Shown: positions 33,705 to 43,913 of the stretch, one piece after another
Position numbering within the stretch: the first letter of the stretch is position 1
Layout: each line of letters starts with the position of its first letter
From: Astragalus membranaceus
Lineage: Eukaryota; Streptophyta; Magnoliopsida; Fabales; Fabaceae
Reading direction: 5' to 3'
DNA: 64,000 nucleotides
Assembly (NCBI GenBank): GCA_039519185.1
Contig: CM076854.1
Coordinates: 69,993,948-70,057,947 of the forward strand
Notes under the pieces: model-generated
The model's database searches: none
What the model was told of the DNA's origin: nothing
Seen by the model: the letters and a program-made list of their open reading frames with translations, nothing else
Program-made: the position numbers and the translations under genes

Positions 33705-33951
33705 CTTCCATGCTACGGTTTAGCCCTGGCACTGGTCATTTTGATTTTGTACTACGGTTCAGCCCTGGTACTGCCATTTTATTCTAGTGCTATCGGTTAC
33801 GCCCTGGCACTGCATGCTATCGGTTACACCCTGGCATCGCAATTTTATTTTTGTGCTATCGGTTACGCCCTGGCACTGCATGCTATCGGTTACGCCCTGG
33901 CATCGCATTTTTAAGTTTTTGTGCTATCGGTTATGCCCTGGCACTACATGC
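33705..33951 (+). repeat. Tandem 'CGGTTACGCCCTGGCA' repeat
   Basis: At least seven copies of a TGCTATCGGTTACGCCCTGGCA-type motif alternating with short spacers (GCATGC or CGCATTTTTATTTTTG). The ORFs through it are repetitive artefacts. The array is cut at 33951 by the next LTR. Confidence 0.85.
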
Positions 33952-34654
33952 TGTGACGCCCCAAAATTTAATTAATTATTTAATTGAATTGTTTGGGAAT
34001 TTAATTGGTAGAAAACTAATAGAATAATAATAATGCTAGTATATGTGGGCCTATTGTTAGGGTTGGGAGTAGTAAAATGAGAAGTGTTAAGCGAGGCCCA
34101 TGATGTAATTCGCATAAGCTATAGAAAAGCCCATAAAATTTAATAAGTATAAATAAGAGGTATTTAGGGTTTGGCTCGTTTAGAAAGAACAAAAAAAATA
34201 GAATTAGAGAGAAGAGAAGAGGGAGAGAGCGACGGCCAAGAGGAGAGAAGAAGGAGAGAGCGACGCCAAGAGGAGAGAGAAGACTAGGGTTCGTGATCTT
34301 CTAAGGCTAAGGTAAGGGTGGGATTCAAGCTTTATAATGGGATATATGAATTACTTTATGTGGGGGTTAGGGTTTGATGATTGTCATAGGTATGATCATA
34401 TATGTTGTGAATGCCTTGTTGAATAATTATGTTCGTGTGATTGATATTCCTATGCCCTAGGATTATTCTTGTATTTTGCCATGATCATGAGAATTCGAAT
34501 TGATATGCTGAAAGTGGCGCCCTAGGCGCCCAATGCTGTTTTTGATGTTGCTGGAAGTGGCGCCCTAGGCGCCCATTGCTGTTTTTGATGTTGTTGAAAG
34601 TGGCGCCCTAGGCGCCCAATATTGTTTCCGTGTTGCTGAGAATGGCGCCCTAGG
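33952..34654 (+). mobile_element. Partial LTR of another gypsy-type element
   Basis: Starts TGTGACGCCCCAAAATTTAATT after CATGC (candidate target duplication). It has a TATA box (TATAAATA at 34148-34155) followed by a GA-rich leader. It ends in a GC-rich minisatellite (GTGGCGCCCTAGGCGCCCA, three or four copies from 34513) that is interrupted at 34654 by the plus-strand Tekay-type LTR. The rest lies beyond the window. The layout resembles the Tekay-type LTRs here, but the sequence is different. Confidence 0.65.
34148..34155 (+). promoter_or_regulatory. LTR TATA box
   Basis: TATAAATA ahead of the GA-rich transcribed leader in the partial LTR; a likely core promoter by position only. Confidence 0.45.
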
Positions 34655-35349
34655 TGTAACACCCTAAATATTTAATTAATTTATTTAATTAAGTATTTAG
34701 GCATTTATTTAATTTACTGGGTATAATTTAATTAATTAGAATTATATTAATATGTGTAGGAAGTATTAGAAGGTGGAGGTGCCAAACTAAATGGACTTGG
34801 GCTTAAGTGAGAAGCCCAAGCCCATGACTCTTGTCATATGCGAAGTGGACAAGTGCTTAGGGGTTAGGGTTTGTTGTGACCATTTGCGAAAATTTGAGAC
34901 AAGAGAGAAAAGAAGGGAGAGGCGCGCCGTAGAGAGGGAGAGGGAGAAGAAAAGAGTCGCAAGCTCCAAGGAGAAAAGAGGAGGCGTGATCCGGTTGCCG
35001 TGGTTCCGTTCGTGATCATCTCTAGAAATCCTATTCTTCTAATTCGAGGTAAGGGGAGCCCTATCGATTTCTATAATAATTCCTATGATAGATCCTAAGT
35101 AGTGATAGCCTAGATGTTACTATGATTGTTATGATGTTTACGAAATCTTGTTCTTGATGTTGCTATATGCGTGATCTATGTTATGCTTGGGATTGTTGTT
35201 GAATTCGAATGGATAGTGTATAATTTTGATGATTTCTATGTGTATCCATGATGATTGTAATGTGTGTTGTAATTGAGTCAAGAGACAATTTGGAAAAAAA
35301 ATGATGTTTGTGCTGAATTTGGGTAAAAATCTGGTGCTGGAAGTGTTCT

Positions 35350-35630
35350 GGGCGCTGGGTGCCCAGGGCGTGTTGCTGTGCGTGTGTGACTGAGCGCCCG
35401 TGCGCGTGTGTGTGTGTGCGTAGCGCTAGGCGCTGGGTGCCAGCGCTGGGCGCTGAGCGCCCGTGTGCGTGTGTTGTGCGTTGCGCCAAGGCGCTGGGCG
35501 CTGAGCGCCCGGGTGTGTGCGTGCGTGTGTTGCTTCTTGCTAGGCGCTGGGCGCCATGTGCCTGGGCGCTGGGCGCCATGTGCCTGGGCGCTGGGCGCCA
35601 TGTGCCTGGGCGCTGGGTGCCCAGGGCGCC
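35350..35630 (+). repeat. GC-rich GGCGCTGGGCGCC minisatellite in LTR
   Basis: Many imperfect copies of GGCGCTGGGCGCC, interspersed with GTGTGTGCGT and CATGTGCCT. It is highly self-complementary. The corresponding array in the 3' LTR (about 63550-63820) has a different number and order of units. Confidence 0.85.
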
Positions 35631-35948
35631 AGTTTTCAGGATGTCCCAAAATATTTTCGAAAACTGTTTTCGCTATATCTTTTGACTCAGACATCCGTTT
35701 TGAACGATTCAAAAAGCGTTGTGAAGCATTTTTAGTTGTCCATCTGCGTGTCCCATTTTTAAAAATAAAAACTAATTATTTCTGAAGGTTGCTGGGGCGC
35801 CCCAGGTGGCTGTTCCCGGTGATCGTTGCTGTGACAATGAAAAGATGTTTTGGGTGTCTTTAAAAATTCCCTTTTTGCGTACGACCGGTGGTTTTAACGA
35901 AGTAATGTCAAAAATGATGATTTTGACGATGATGCCCCTAGTGGCTAG

Positions 35949-36190
35949 TTAAATGACTGTTTTGCCCTTAGTGGCTAATATTATTTATAAATGACGTGTA
36001 AATGACTGTTTTGCCCTTAGTGGCTAATATTATTTATAAATGACGTGTAAATGACTGTTTTGCCCTTAGTGGCTAATATTATTTACAATGACGTGTAAAT
36101 GACTGTTTTGCCCTTAGTGGCTATTATTATTTATAATGAAGTGTAAATGACGATGATGCCCTTGGTGGCTAGTAAATGACGTTTTGCCCT
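35949..36190 (+). repeat. 49-bp tandem repeat in LTR
   Basis: The unit TAAATGACTGTTTTGCCCTT... (49 bases, including AGTGGCTAATATTATTTATA) is repeated about four times with small variations, the last copies decayed. Confidence 0.85.
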
Positions 36191-37116
36191 CAGTGGCTAT
36201 TGTTTGAGTTGATGATAATTATGTGTAAGTGACGATGAAACCCAGTGACGTTTAAGGCCCGAAAGGCTAAGTGATGTTAAGGTCTAAAAGGCCAAGTGAC
36301 ATTATGTGTAAATTGTGAATTGACAGGTGCTGTGCTTCTTGGGAGCAAACCGGTAAGTGACGAGTCGCATAGTTGACTATGATTTGGGTATTGGTGTATT
36401 TGTGTGTTTGTGAGTGGTGCATGTCATAGTGTCTCATGCCCCATATGCATAAACCCAGTGACGTTTTGAGGCCCATGTGGCTAAGTGACGATGAGGCCTT
36501 AAGGGCTAAGCGACGTTTGTGAAAAGGTACCTCATGCATATGCCCGCGAGTGGGTTGCATTTCATATGCCTACATGACATAGTGATTGGTTATTGTGGTG
36601 ATGTGATCGAGGATTTGTGATCTGATTCATTTAGAGCTGTTACCTGACTTATTATTTATCATATGATTTATTATATGAATTGAATTGGACTCACCCTTCT
36701 GTTTGAATGTTACCCCCATGCGGTAACGTGCAGGTGATTGCGAGTGAAGGACTAGGTACCTTCACTAATTCGAGTCGAGTCGTCACGCTCTGATACGTAG
36801 CACTCAGGGGGTGGGACGAACTTTATGTTATGGATGTTTTTGGTTGTTAAGTTTTATTGACAATTCTGTTTTGGTTTACTATTCCGCTGCTTAAATGATT
36901 TTATTGACGTTGAGTATTATTGCGATGATAACTGTGGTTTTTGAGATTCGCCTTTTGTGATGTGCTACGTAATACCTGGTTAATATGTTTTGAGCTGTTT
37001 TATTAAGAAGTGTGGTTTTATTGAAGTATGTGTAATATCCCTTGTGCGAAACAAAATTTTGAAAACTCTGATATTTTCCAATTAAATTAATGGGTAGAAA
37101 AGGGGTGTTACATTAG

Positions 37117-37128
37117 TGGTATCAGAGC
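37117..37128 (+). promoter_or_regulatory. Primer-binding site of the split Tekay-type element
   Basis: TGGTATCAGAGC, four bases after the LTR end. The nested array begins five bases after it, so the site is intact but separated from gag by 21 kb. Confidence 0.9.
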
Positions 37129-37133
37129 AGTTC
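37129..37133. repeat. Target-site duplication of the array (left, AGTTC)
   Basis: AGTTC directly before the array's TGTAACACC. The partner at 58378-58382 is TGTTC, one base different. The single pair brackets the entire four-LTR array. Confidence 0.8.
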
Positions 37134-39379
37134 TGTAACACCCCGGTATTTCTAACATGTAGAAGCACCGAAATGCACAACTAGCGGAATAATCAGAGGA
37201 CACAGTTCCTGCTTATAATTGGACCAACAAACTTTTTCCGAAATAAACATAAGATCGGAATAATAACACTTCATACAATAGAAGTCATTCGGCATACAAC
37301 CGATCGGAGTACAACATCCGAGTCCAATACATAAAACAGAAACTGAAATAAGGTTTATACAACTTATACAACACAAGTTCGTACAACCCAAAGGTACAAT
37401 AACAATAAAGTAAAACAGCTAGGTCTTCGGCGTCTCCAAGAGCATAGCACTACTCGTGCACAATAGCCTTCCTTTTTCCCTGCTTAGCTGAAAAACAACA
37501 ACATATGATTGGGTGAGATAACATTATCTCAGTGAGTCCTACCGTGCCCCCTCACCGACACTCGGTTCAATTATCAAACCGTTTTCAAAAATTATTAGCT
37601 ACCATGAGCTTATAATCGAAATGCCAAGCAAATCGTGTTCAGTAAGAAGTCTTATTTTTTTATAAGCATAAACCGACTGCAATCCGTGCTAATCCCGGCA
37701 GCTTTTAAGAAGTCTTTTAACACCATAGCTTAACCGACTGCAATCCGTGCTAATCCCGGTAGCTACATCTTTTAACATAAGCCGACTGCAATCCATGCTA
37801 ATCCCGGCAACCCGTGAGTTGACCACGCCAAAACACATTCAGGGCCTAGGTAAGGGGTCATGACTACCCTCCCTAGTATGCTACTTGTCGGATCGTCACC
37901 CAACGCGATATATGTATTACAATACATATCGATTCTCGAGAGTTAGATAATATATATATCAACGATCACCAAAGGATCAAACATAAGCTTATGATACATG
38001 TTCCATTTCATTTCATAATCCGTTTATGAAGAATTCTATTAACTTCCAGAATTATAATTAATTCCAGGTCTTATATCCATATATAAGATCAGCCCATCCA
38101 TTACTCGGTGTGCTCACACGTAATCTAGGATTTTCGTTCTCGACCAAAATAGGTTTCAAGACTCTTTTTCAAAATATAGTTTGAACGGTTTGAAATTAGG
38201 TTTCCAATAGGTTGATAGCTTTAAAATAGTTTGAGGAAGCGATTAGGAAAGGTTCGGGATTGAACGGAGCGTTGAACGAGCAAAAACGGAATTACGCATC
38301 AAAAGGGTCACAGTGGCGCGCGGCGCGCAACCCACACGTGACTGGCGCGCGACTTGACAAAAGCGCAGCCCAGAATCACGCACGGCGCGCGACTCCCGCG
38401 TGAACGGCGCGCGAATGGACAAAACCCAAAATCAATAGTGGCGCGCGGCGCGCGACCTGCGCGCGAATGGCGCGCTAGTGGACAGAACCACCAGTCTGAT
38501 GCCCAACTCAAAATTTTCTCACTTTCGTTCTCCGTTCGCTCTCGATTCGATTCCTAATTTCCGTTCCACCTGAAACCCAGAAAATTGGCAATATTCCAGA
38601 GTACATTTCAAATGCAAAAACATTGTCAAAAATCGTTTCAATTCGCTTATGATTCTCAACACCGTAAAGTGTCAATTTCTCCAAAACTCAGAATTTGTTT
38701 TCAAACACCTTAAAGAATCGGTTTCCAATAAAATTTCAGAATATACCAAGGTTCAAAACATTCAATTTATTCCCCTAATCGTGAATAGAACTCACCCGTT
38801 GACGATCGTTCTAGGAGTTCCAATGAACGCGCGATGACCGAAACGAGAGAATTCACGAACGGCACCGAAGAGCACCAACCGAAACTTCAGAACAGCAACC
38901 CAAATCTTTCACCACTTGGAGCTTCATGGGCATCAATGGAGATGAGAGAAAGAGTGAGAATCAAGCTTTGAAAGTGGTACCATTGGAAAGGAAATCAAAA
39001 ATGGAGTGGAGAGGAGGTTAAAACACTTACATGCAAGAAGGATTTGAGATGAGCTCCTCCTTCCTCCTCTTCTCCTCTTCCACGCCCTCTCTCCCCCTTA
39101 TTCTTCAGCTTTTCAATTTCTGAAATTTGGTGGAATGGCCAAGTGTGGCTGGAGTTTATGAATTAGGGAGTATATATATTGGGGGTGTGAATTGACCAAT
39201 TTGCCCTTCAGCTTAAAATGCCTAATTAAATTATGACCAAGCACAATTAATTAGTGAATGGGGGTTATTTTGAGGATTTTCTCGATTATAAATACCCGGG
39301 ACACGAATAATTATTCCCATAAATAATTACTCGGTCCTAGATACTATAATACGAGTCTTTAAAAATTAGGGGTGTTACA
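37134..39379 (-). mobile_element. Array LTR a (outermost 3' LTR)
   Basis: 2246 bp. It contains three copies of an ACCGACTGCAATCCGTGCTA motif (37672-37810), a GCGCGCGAC-rich minisatellite (38313-38490) and a TATATATAT core-promoter candidate at 39171-39179 read on the minus strand. Its start-distal end reads TAACACCCCGG (four C's before GG), shared with LTR d. Confidence 0.93.
38313..38490. repeat. GC-rich GGCGCGCG minisatellite in array LTRs
   Basis: Imperfect repeats of GGCGCGCGAC / TGGCGCGCG, present in LTRs a, b and c and lost in d. LTR b has an 8-bp deletion here relative to a and c (near 45222). Confidence 0.8.
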
Positions 39380-42300
39380 ATCTCCCCAACTTTTAAAAAT
39401 TTTGTCCTCAAAATTGACAGGACGCACCTTAGAGAAAAGATATGGATAGCGAGTCCGCATGTCCTCCTCCAACTCCCAAGTGGCCTCCTCGGCTGTGAAG
39501 CCATCCCAGACTACCTTGACAATTGGGATTGTTCGAGAACGCAGAGCTTTCATACCACACTCCAAGATATAGCTAGGATGAGGTTGGAAGGATAAATCTG
39601 GTCGAAGATCGATCTCATCGACACTCAGCGGCTGAAGTGGATCAGGGATATATTTTCTCAGCTGAGATACATGAAAGACATCATGTAGATTGGATAGAGC
39701 AGGAGATAAGGCAAGACGATACGCAAGTGGCCCAACGCGCTCGATAATTTGGAAAGGTCCAACGTACCGAGGGCTGAGTTTCTTCGTTCGTAAGGCCCTA
39801 CCCGTGCCTACCGTTGGAGAAATCTTCCTTGATCACCAACCTCAAACTCCAAAGGTCTCCTTCGGTTGTCGGCGTAGCTCTTTTGCCTACTCTGTGCGAC
39901 CTTCATCCTTTCTTGAATCAACTTGACTCTTTCTGTGGTCTCCCGGACCATGTCCGGCCCCAAAAACTTGTTTTCGCCGATATCATACCAACATAGTGGG
40001 GTCCTACACTTTCTCCCATAAAGTGCCTCAAACGGTGCCATACCGATGCTTGAATGATAACTGTTGTTGTAAGCAAATTCAATCAATGGAAGATGATCTT
40101 CCCACTTCTTACCGTTGCCCAATACACATGCCCGCAACATATCTTCTAGAGTCTGAATGGTCCTCTCTGTCTGACCATCCGTCTGAGGATGATAAGCCGT
40201 GCTAAGAAGTACCCTCGTCCCCATAGCTTCATTCAGCGCTCTCCAAAACCTAGATGTGAACTTAGGATCTCTGTCTGACACTATAGTAGTCGGAACCCCG
40301 TGCAATCTGACGATGTTCCTCATATATTCCTCGGCCAACCTTGACACTTTGAAATTCGATCGAACAGGGATAAAGTGAGCAGACTTTGTCAGTCGGTCCA
40401 CTACTACCCAAATAGAATCATTGCCGGCCTGCGACCTCGGCAGACCCATAACAAAATCCATAGAGATATCTTCCCATTTCCAAACAGGAATATCCAACGG
40501 TTGCAACTGACCACCTGGCCTTCGGTGTTCCGCCTTAACCTTCTGACAGGTTAAGCACCGAGAAACAAATTCAGCAACTTCGGCCTTCATCCCAGGCCAC
40601 CAATACAACGTCTTCAAATCTCGGTACATCTTGGTAGATCCAGGATGTACAGAATACTTACTTCTGTGAGCTTCTTCCAAAAATTGACCTTTGACTTCCA
40701 GGTCATTCGGCATACAAATTCTGCCTTTAAAGCATAAGACACCATCACTATCCTCAGTGAAATCCGGTGATCCTCTTTGAGATTGCAACCTCACATCCGC
40801 TCCCTGAGCCATACGGATTTGTTCTCGCAACACACTTGCTATCTGAATATGTCGTAATACCAGACGGTCTTTCTTCCTTGCTACCTTGAGCTTCAAGTCT
40901 CGGAATGACTCCAACAAAGCCATTTCGTGAACCATTAATCTTGCAGCGTGGATAGACTTCCTGCTCAGGGCGTCTGCCACCACATTGGCTTTCCCAGGGT
41001 GATACTTCAATTCGAAGTCGTAGTCCTTCAAAAATTCAGTCCACCTTCTCTGTCTGTTATTCAACTCCTTTTGGTCAAACAGATATTTCAAGCTCTTGTG
41101 ATCACTAAAAACTTCGAAACGAGAACCGTAACGGTAGTGTCTCCAAATCTTTAGTGCAAACACAATTGCTGCAAGTTCCAAATCGTGAGTCGGGTAATTC
41201 CGCTCATGCGTCTTCAATTGCCTAGATGCATAGGCTACCACATGCTGATTCTGCATAAGGACGCATCCTAAACCCTTCCCGGAGGCATCACTGTAAATCT
41301 GAAATCCCAATGACGGATCCGGAAGAATTAGAATCGGAGCAGAAGTCAACTTCTCCTTTAATCCAAGAAAACACTCTTCACAATCAGCATCCCAAGTAAA
41401 CGGTTGGTTCTTGCGAGTCAATAGAGTAAGTGGAAGAACCAATTGTGAAAAGCCTTCGATAAACCTTCTGTAATATCCGGCCAAACCCAAGAAGCTTCTT
41501 ATCTCAGTCACTGATGTCGGTCGCTCCCAATTCAGCACCGCTTCCACTTTACTCGGATCTACTGCAACTCCTTCCTCAGAAATCACATGACCCAAAAACT
41601 TAACTTCTGACATCCAAAAGTCACACTTGGACGGCTTGGCATAGAGCTGCTTCTCTCGGAGTACTCCCAGGACAAAGCGGAGATGCTGGGCATGCTCCTC
41701 AATTGACTTGGAGTAAACCAAGATATCATCAATGAACACAACCACAAATTGATCTAAGTAGGAATGGAATACTCTGTTCATGTAATCCATGAACACGGCA
41801 GGAGCGTTAGTCAGTCCGAAGGGCATCACCAAAAACTCGTAGTGTCCGTACCTCGTACGAAAGGCGGTCTTCGGGATGTCTAAGGCTCTTACCCTGATCT
41901 GATGGTATCCTGACCTTAGATCAATTTTGGAGAAAACTTTAGCGCCTCTGAGCTGGTCAAGCAAGTCATCTATCCTTGGCAATGGATACTTGTTCTTGAT
42001 AGTTATCTTGTTAAGCTGACGATAGTCGATGCATAATCTCATGCTTCCATCTTTCTTCTTTACCAATAACACTGGAGCACCCCACGGAGAAGCACTCGGC
42101 CTTATAAACTGTTTAGAGATTAATTCCTCCAGCTGAGACTTCAACTCTTTTAATTCAAGAGGCGACATTCGATAAGGAGCTATAGATACTGGCCCCGCAC
42201 CCGGCGCCAAATCTATAGAGAATTCAATTTCACGTTCAGGAGGCAAAGAGGAAACTTCCTCAGGAAATACCTCAAGAAATTCATTGACAACCTGAACCGA

Positions 42301-43776
42301 AGACAAGTCTAAACCGGTTTCAGTTGAGGCAGACAAGATAATGACAAAAGCTTCCTCACCTTGATATATGGATTCGTTGGCAGACATGAAGGAAATATCA
42401 GCATCTTCAGAAGGAAAACCAATGGAACGGTTGTAGCAGTCAATGGTCACATGATTGTTGACCATCCAATTCATTCCTATAATGACTTCCATTTTCCTCA
42501 TAGGCAAGCATATGAAGTCAATGGTGAACTCACGCCTCCCGATAACCAAAACACAATTACTACACATAGATTGGGCTCGTACACGACCCATGGCAGCAGT
42601 AAGAATAGAGATCGGCTCGGATATGGGTGAAACAACCAATCCTACCCGATTAGCACAAGCTTCGGAGATAAAACAATGTGTCGCACCAGAGTCATATAGT
42701 ATATCAACAGACTGATTAAGAATAAAACCTGTACCCCTTATGAGATTATCTGATGGTTTGACGGTATCCCCATCCAATGTGTTGACCCGATGTTGCTTAG
42801 GGGCATCTGGAGTCTCAAAGTAAGCTTTCCTTGCTGGACAATTGTTGGCATAGTGACCCACCTCCTTGCACACATAGCACTGATTGGGCTTTGTCTATGA
42901 TTGGCACTTCCCTTGATGATTCTTTTTACACACGGCGCATCTGCGGTACCCAAAAGTGTCGTCCGACCGAACTTGCTTTCCCTTGTTTGCATTTCCCTTA
43001 AATCTAGGATTTGAGGAAGATGATTCATTACCCCTTTTCTTCTCATTCCAAAAACCTCTCCTCTCAGCATACATTTTTTTGAGATCACTTTCCGCTGCGT
43101 GAGCTTGTTCAACAAGAGCAGGATATGAAGTCATGGCATATGAACTGAGGCCTTGGTTCACATCCCCCCTTAGACCTTGTTTGAACATCACTCTCTTCCA
43201 TTTGTCATCCGGAGCATGAGTACCCAATTCATAGAACTGTGACAATCTTTCAAACTTAGCGGCATATTGACCTACAGTCATTTCCCCTTGCTTTAAGCTG
43301 ACAAATTCCATCTGCTTAGCCAACCTTTCAGATTCCGGAAAATAGTGACCCAAAAACATTTCCTTGAAGTTCGTCCACTGAAGCGGTGTCCCTTGAAGTT
43401 GCATCATTCTACGTGCATTTGTCCACCATGTGTGGGCATCCTCGTCTAGAGCATTGGCAGCACACAGTACTTTCTCTTCCTCAGTGCATTGCAGAGTTAC
43501 AAAGATCCTCTCCATTGCATCAACCCAGAAGTGAGCTTTCATAACATCGGATTCTCCCTTGAAGATTGGAGGTTTCATCTTCAAGAACTTAAAGTATGCC
43601 CTATGCGGGTCTTCCTGAGGCATAGGAGCTTGCTCATTCTGTGGTTGAGGTTGAGCTTGTTGTTGTTGCAGAAGTATCATGTCATTCATCATCTTTTGCT
43701 GATTTTCAATGACGTTCCGCATCCATTCGTGCTGAGGATCTTCTGGGGCAGCATTCCTTCGATTTCTTCCAGCCAT
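39359..43776 (-). pseudogene. Gag-Pol polyprotein, array copy A (nonsense + frameshift)
   Basis: Starts MAGRNRRNAAPEDPQHE at 43776. Gag and the first, atypical knuckle (CAVCKKNHQGKC) are followed by a TAG stop at 42895-42897 where copies B and C have a glutamate codon (residue 294), just before the canonical knuckle CYVCKEVGHYANNC. The frame then stays open through protease (YDSGATHCF), reverse transcriptase (FIDD), RNase H and integrase. Near 39830 an 11-base stretch is replaced by 4 bases (net loss of 7), shifting the frame after EFEVGD. The chromodomain-like tail (VKVVWDGF...ATWELEEDM) is read in the restored frame, 39359-39565. The protein could not be made whole from this copy. Confidence 0.92.
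39380..39394 (-). promoter_or_regulatory. Polypurine tract, copy A
   Basis: AAAAGTTGGGGAGAT on the minus strand, abutting the LTR. In this family it lies inside the polyprotein frame. Same tract at 46154-46168 and 52936-52950. Confidence 0.8.
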
Positions 43777-43899
43777 TATTCTGCAAAGTATGCACAAAGT
43801 GTTTTAGTTGATCAGGCTAAAATCTAATAGCATACTAGGAAAAATCAGACTTAGAAGACTCAAAGAACTCTTAATGGCTAAGTCCGACTAGGTCGAACC

Positions 43900-43911
43900 G
43901 CTCTGATACCA
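43900..43911 (-). promoter_or_regulatory. Primer-binding site, copy A
   Basis: TGGTATCAGAGC on the minus strand, two bases from LTR b. Equivalent sites for copies B and C are at 50681-50692 and 57461-57472. Confidence 0.92.
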
Positions 43912-43913
43912 AA

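Larger units (their letters stand above)
28765..33951 (+). mobile_element. Ogre-like leader/internal region, part 2 (non-coding)
   Basis: Continuation of the element interrupted at 19605. The first 2 kb (to about 30800) are AT-rich with very frequent CATGCATTT-like motifs. The next 3 kb hold hairpin repeats and tandem arrays listed separately. No gag, protease or polymerase motif appears on either strand, and the short ORFs look random. Together with 18971-19600 this makes at least 5.8 kb of leader without a coding domain. Ogre elements are known for long 5' regions; gag may lie beyond the break at 33951, or the copy may be non-autonomous. Confidence 0.55.
34655..37112 (+). mobile_element. 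5' LTR of the split Tekay-type element
   Basis: 2458 bp, from TGTAACACCCTAAATATTT to GGGGTGTTACA. It contains a GC-rich minisatellite (35350-35630) and a 49-bp tandem repeat (35949-36190). The frame-shadow ORFs with ARG/CYS-rich proteins come from the minisatellite. Confidence 0.9.

Noticed and set aside
31577..33951. CRISPR-like array from regularly repeated palindromic units
   Set aside because: Spacing is irregular, spacers are not unique units of constant size, and the context is a plant retrotransposon leader.
34787..35015. Paired ORFs (60 and 74 codons) repeated at 62988-63216
   Set aside because: Conserved only because both are LTR sequence of the same element; the GA-rich leader yields open Arg/Glu-rich frames.
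35181..35785. Arg/Ala/Cys-rich ORFs with possible signal or antimicrobial look
   Set aside because: They are translations of the GGCGCTGGGCGCC minisatellite and flanking LTR; open frames on both strands come from the repeat period.
37152..37391. 79-codon Cys-rich minus-strand ORF repeated in each array LTR
   Set aside because: Conserved only because the LTR is repeated. No start context, signal or homology, and it lies in the LTR's 5' part, which in element orientation is upstream of or near the promoter.
38308..38557. ORFs over the GCGCGC minisatellite in array LTRs, repeated in each copy
   Set aside because: Repeat-driven open frames within LTRs; frame length changes with the 8-bp deletion in LTR b.
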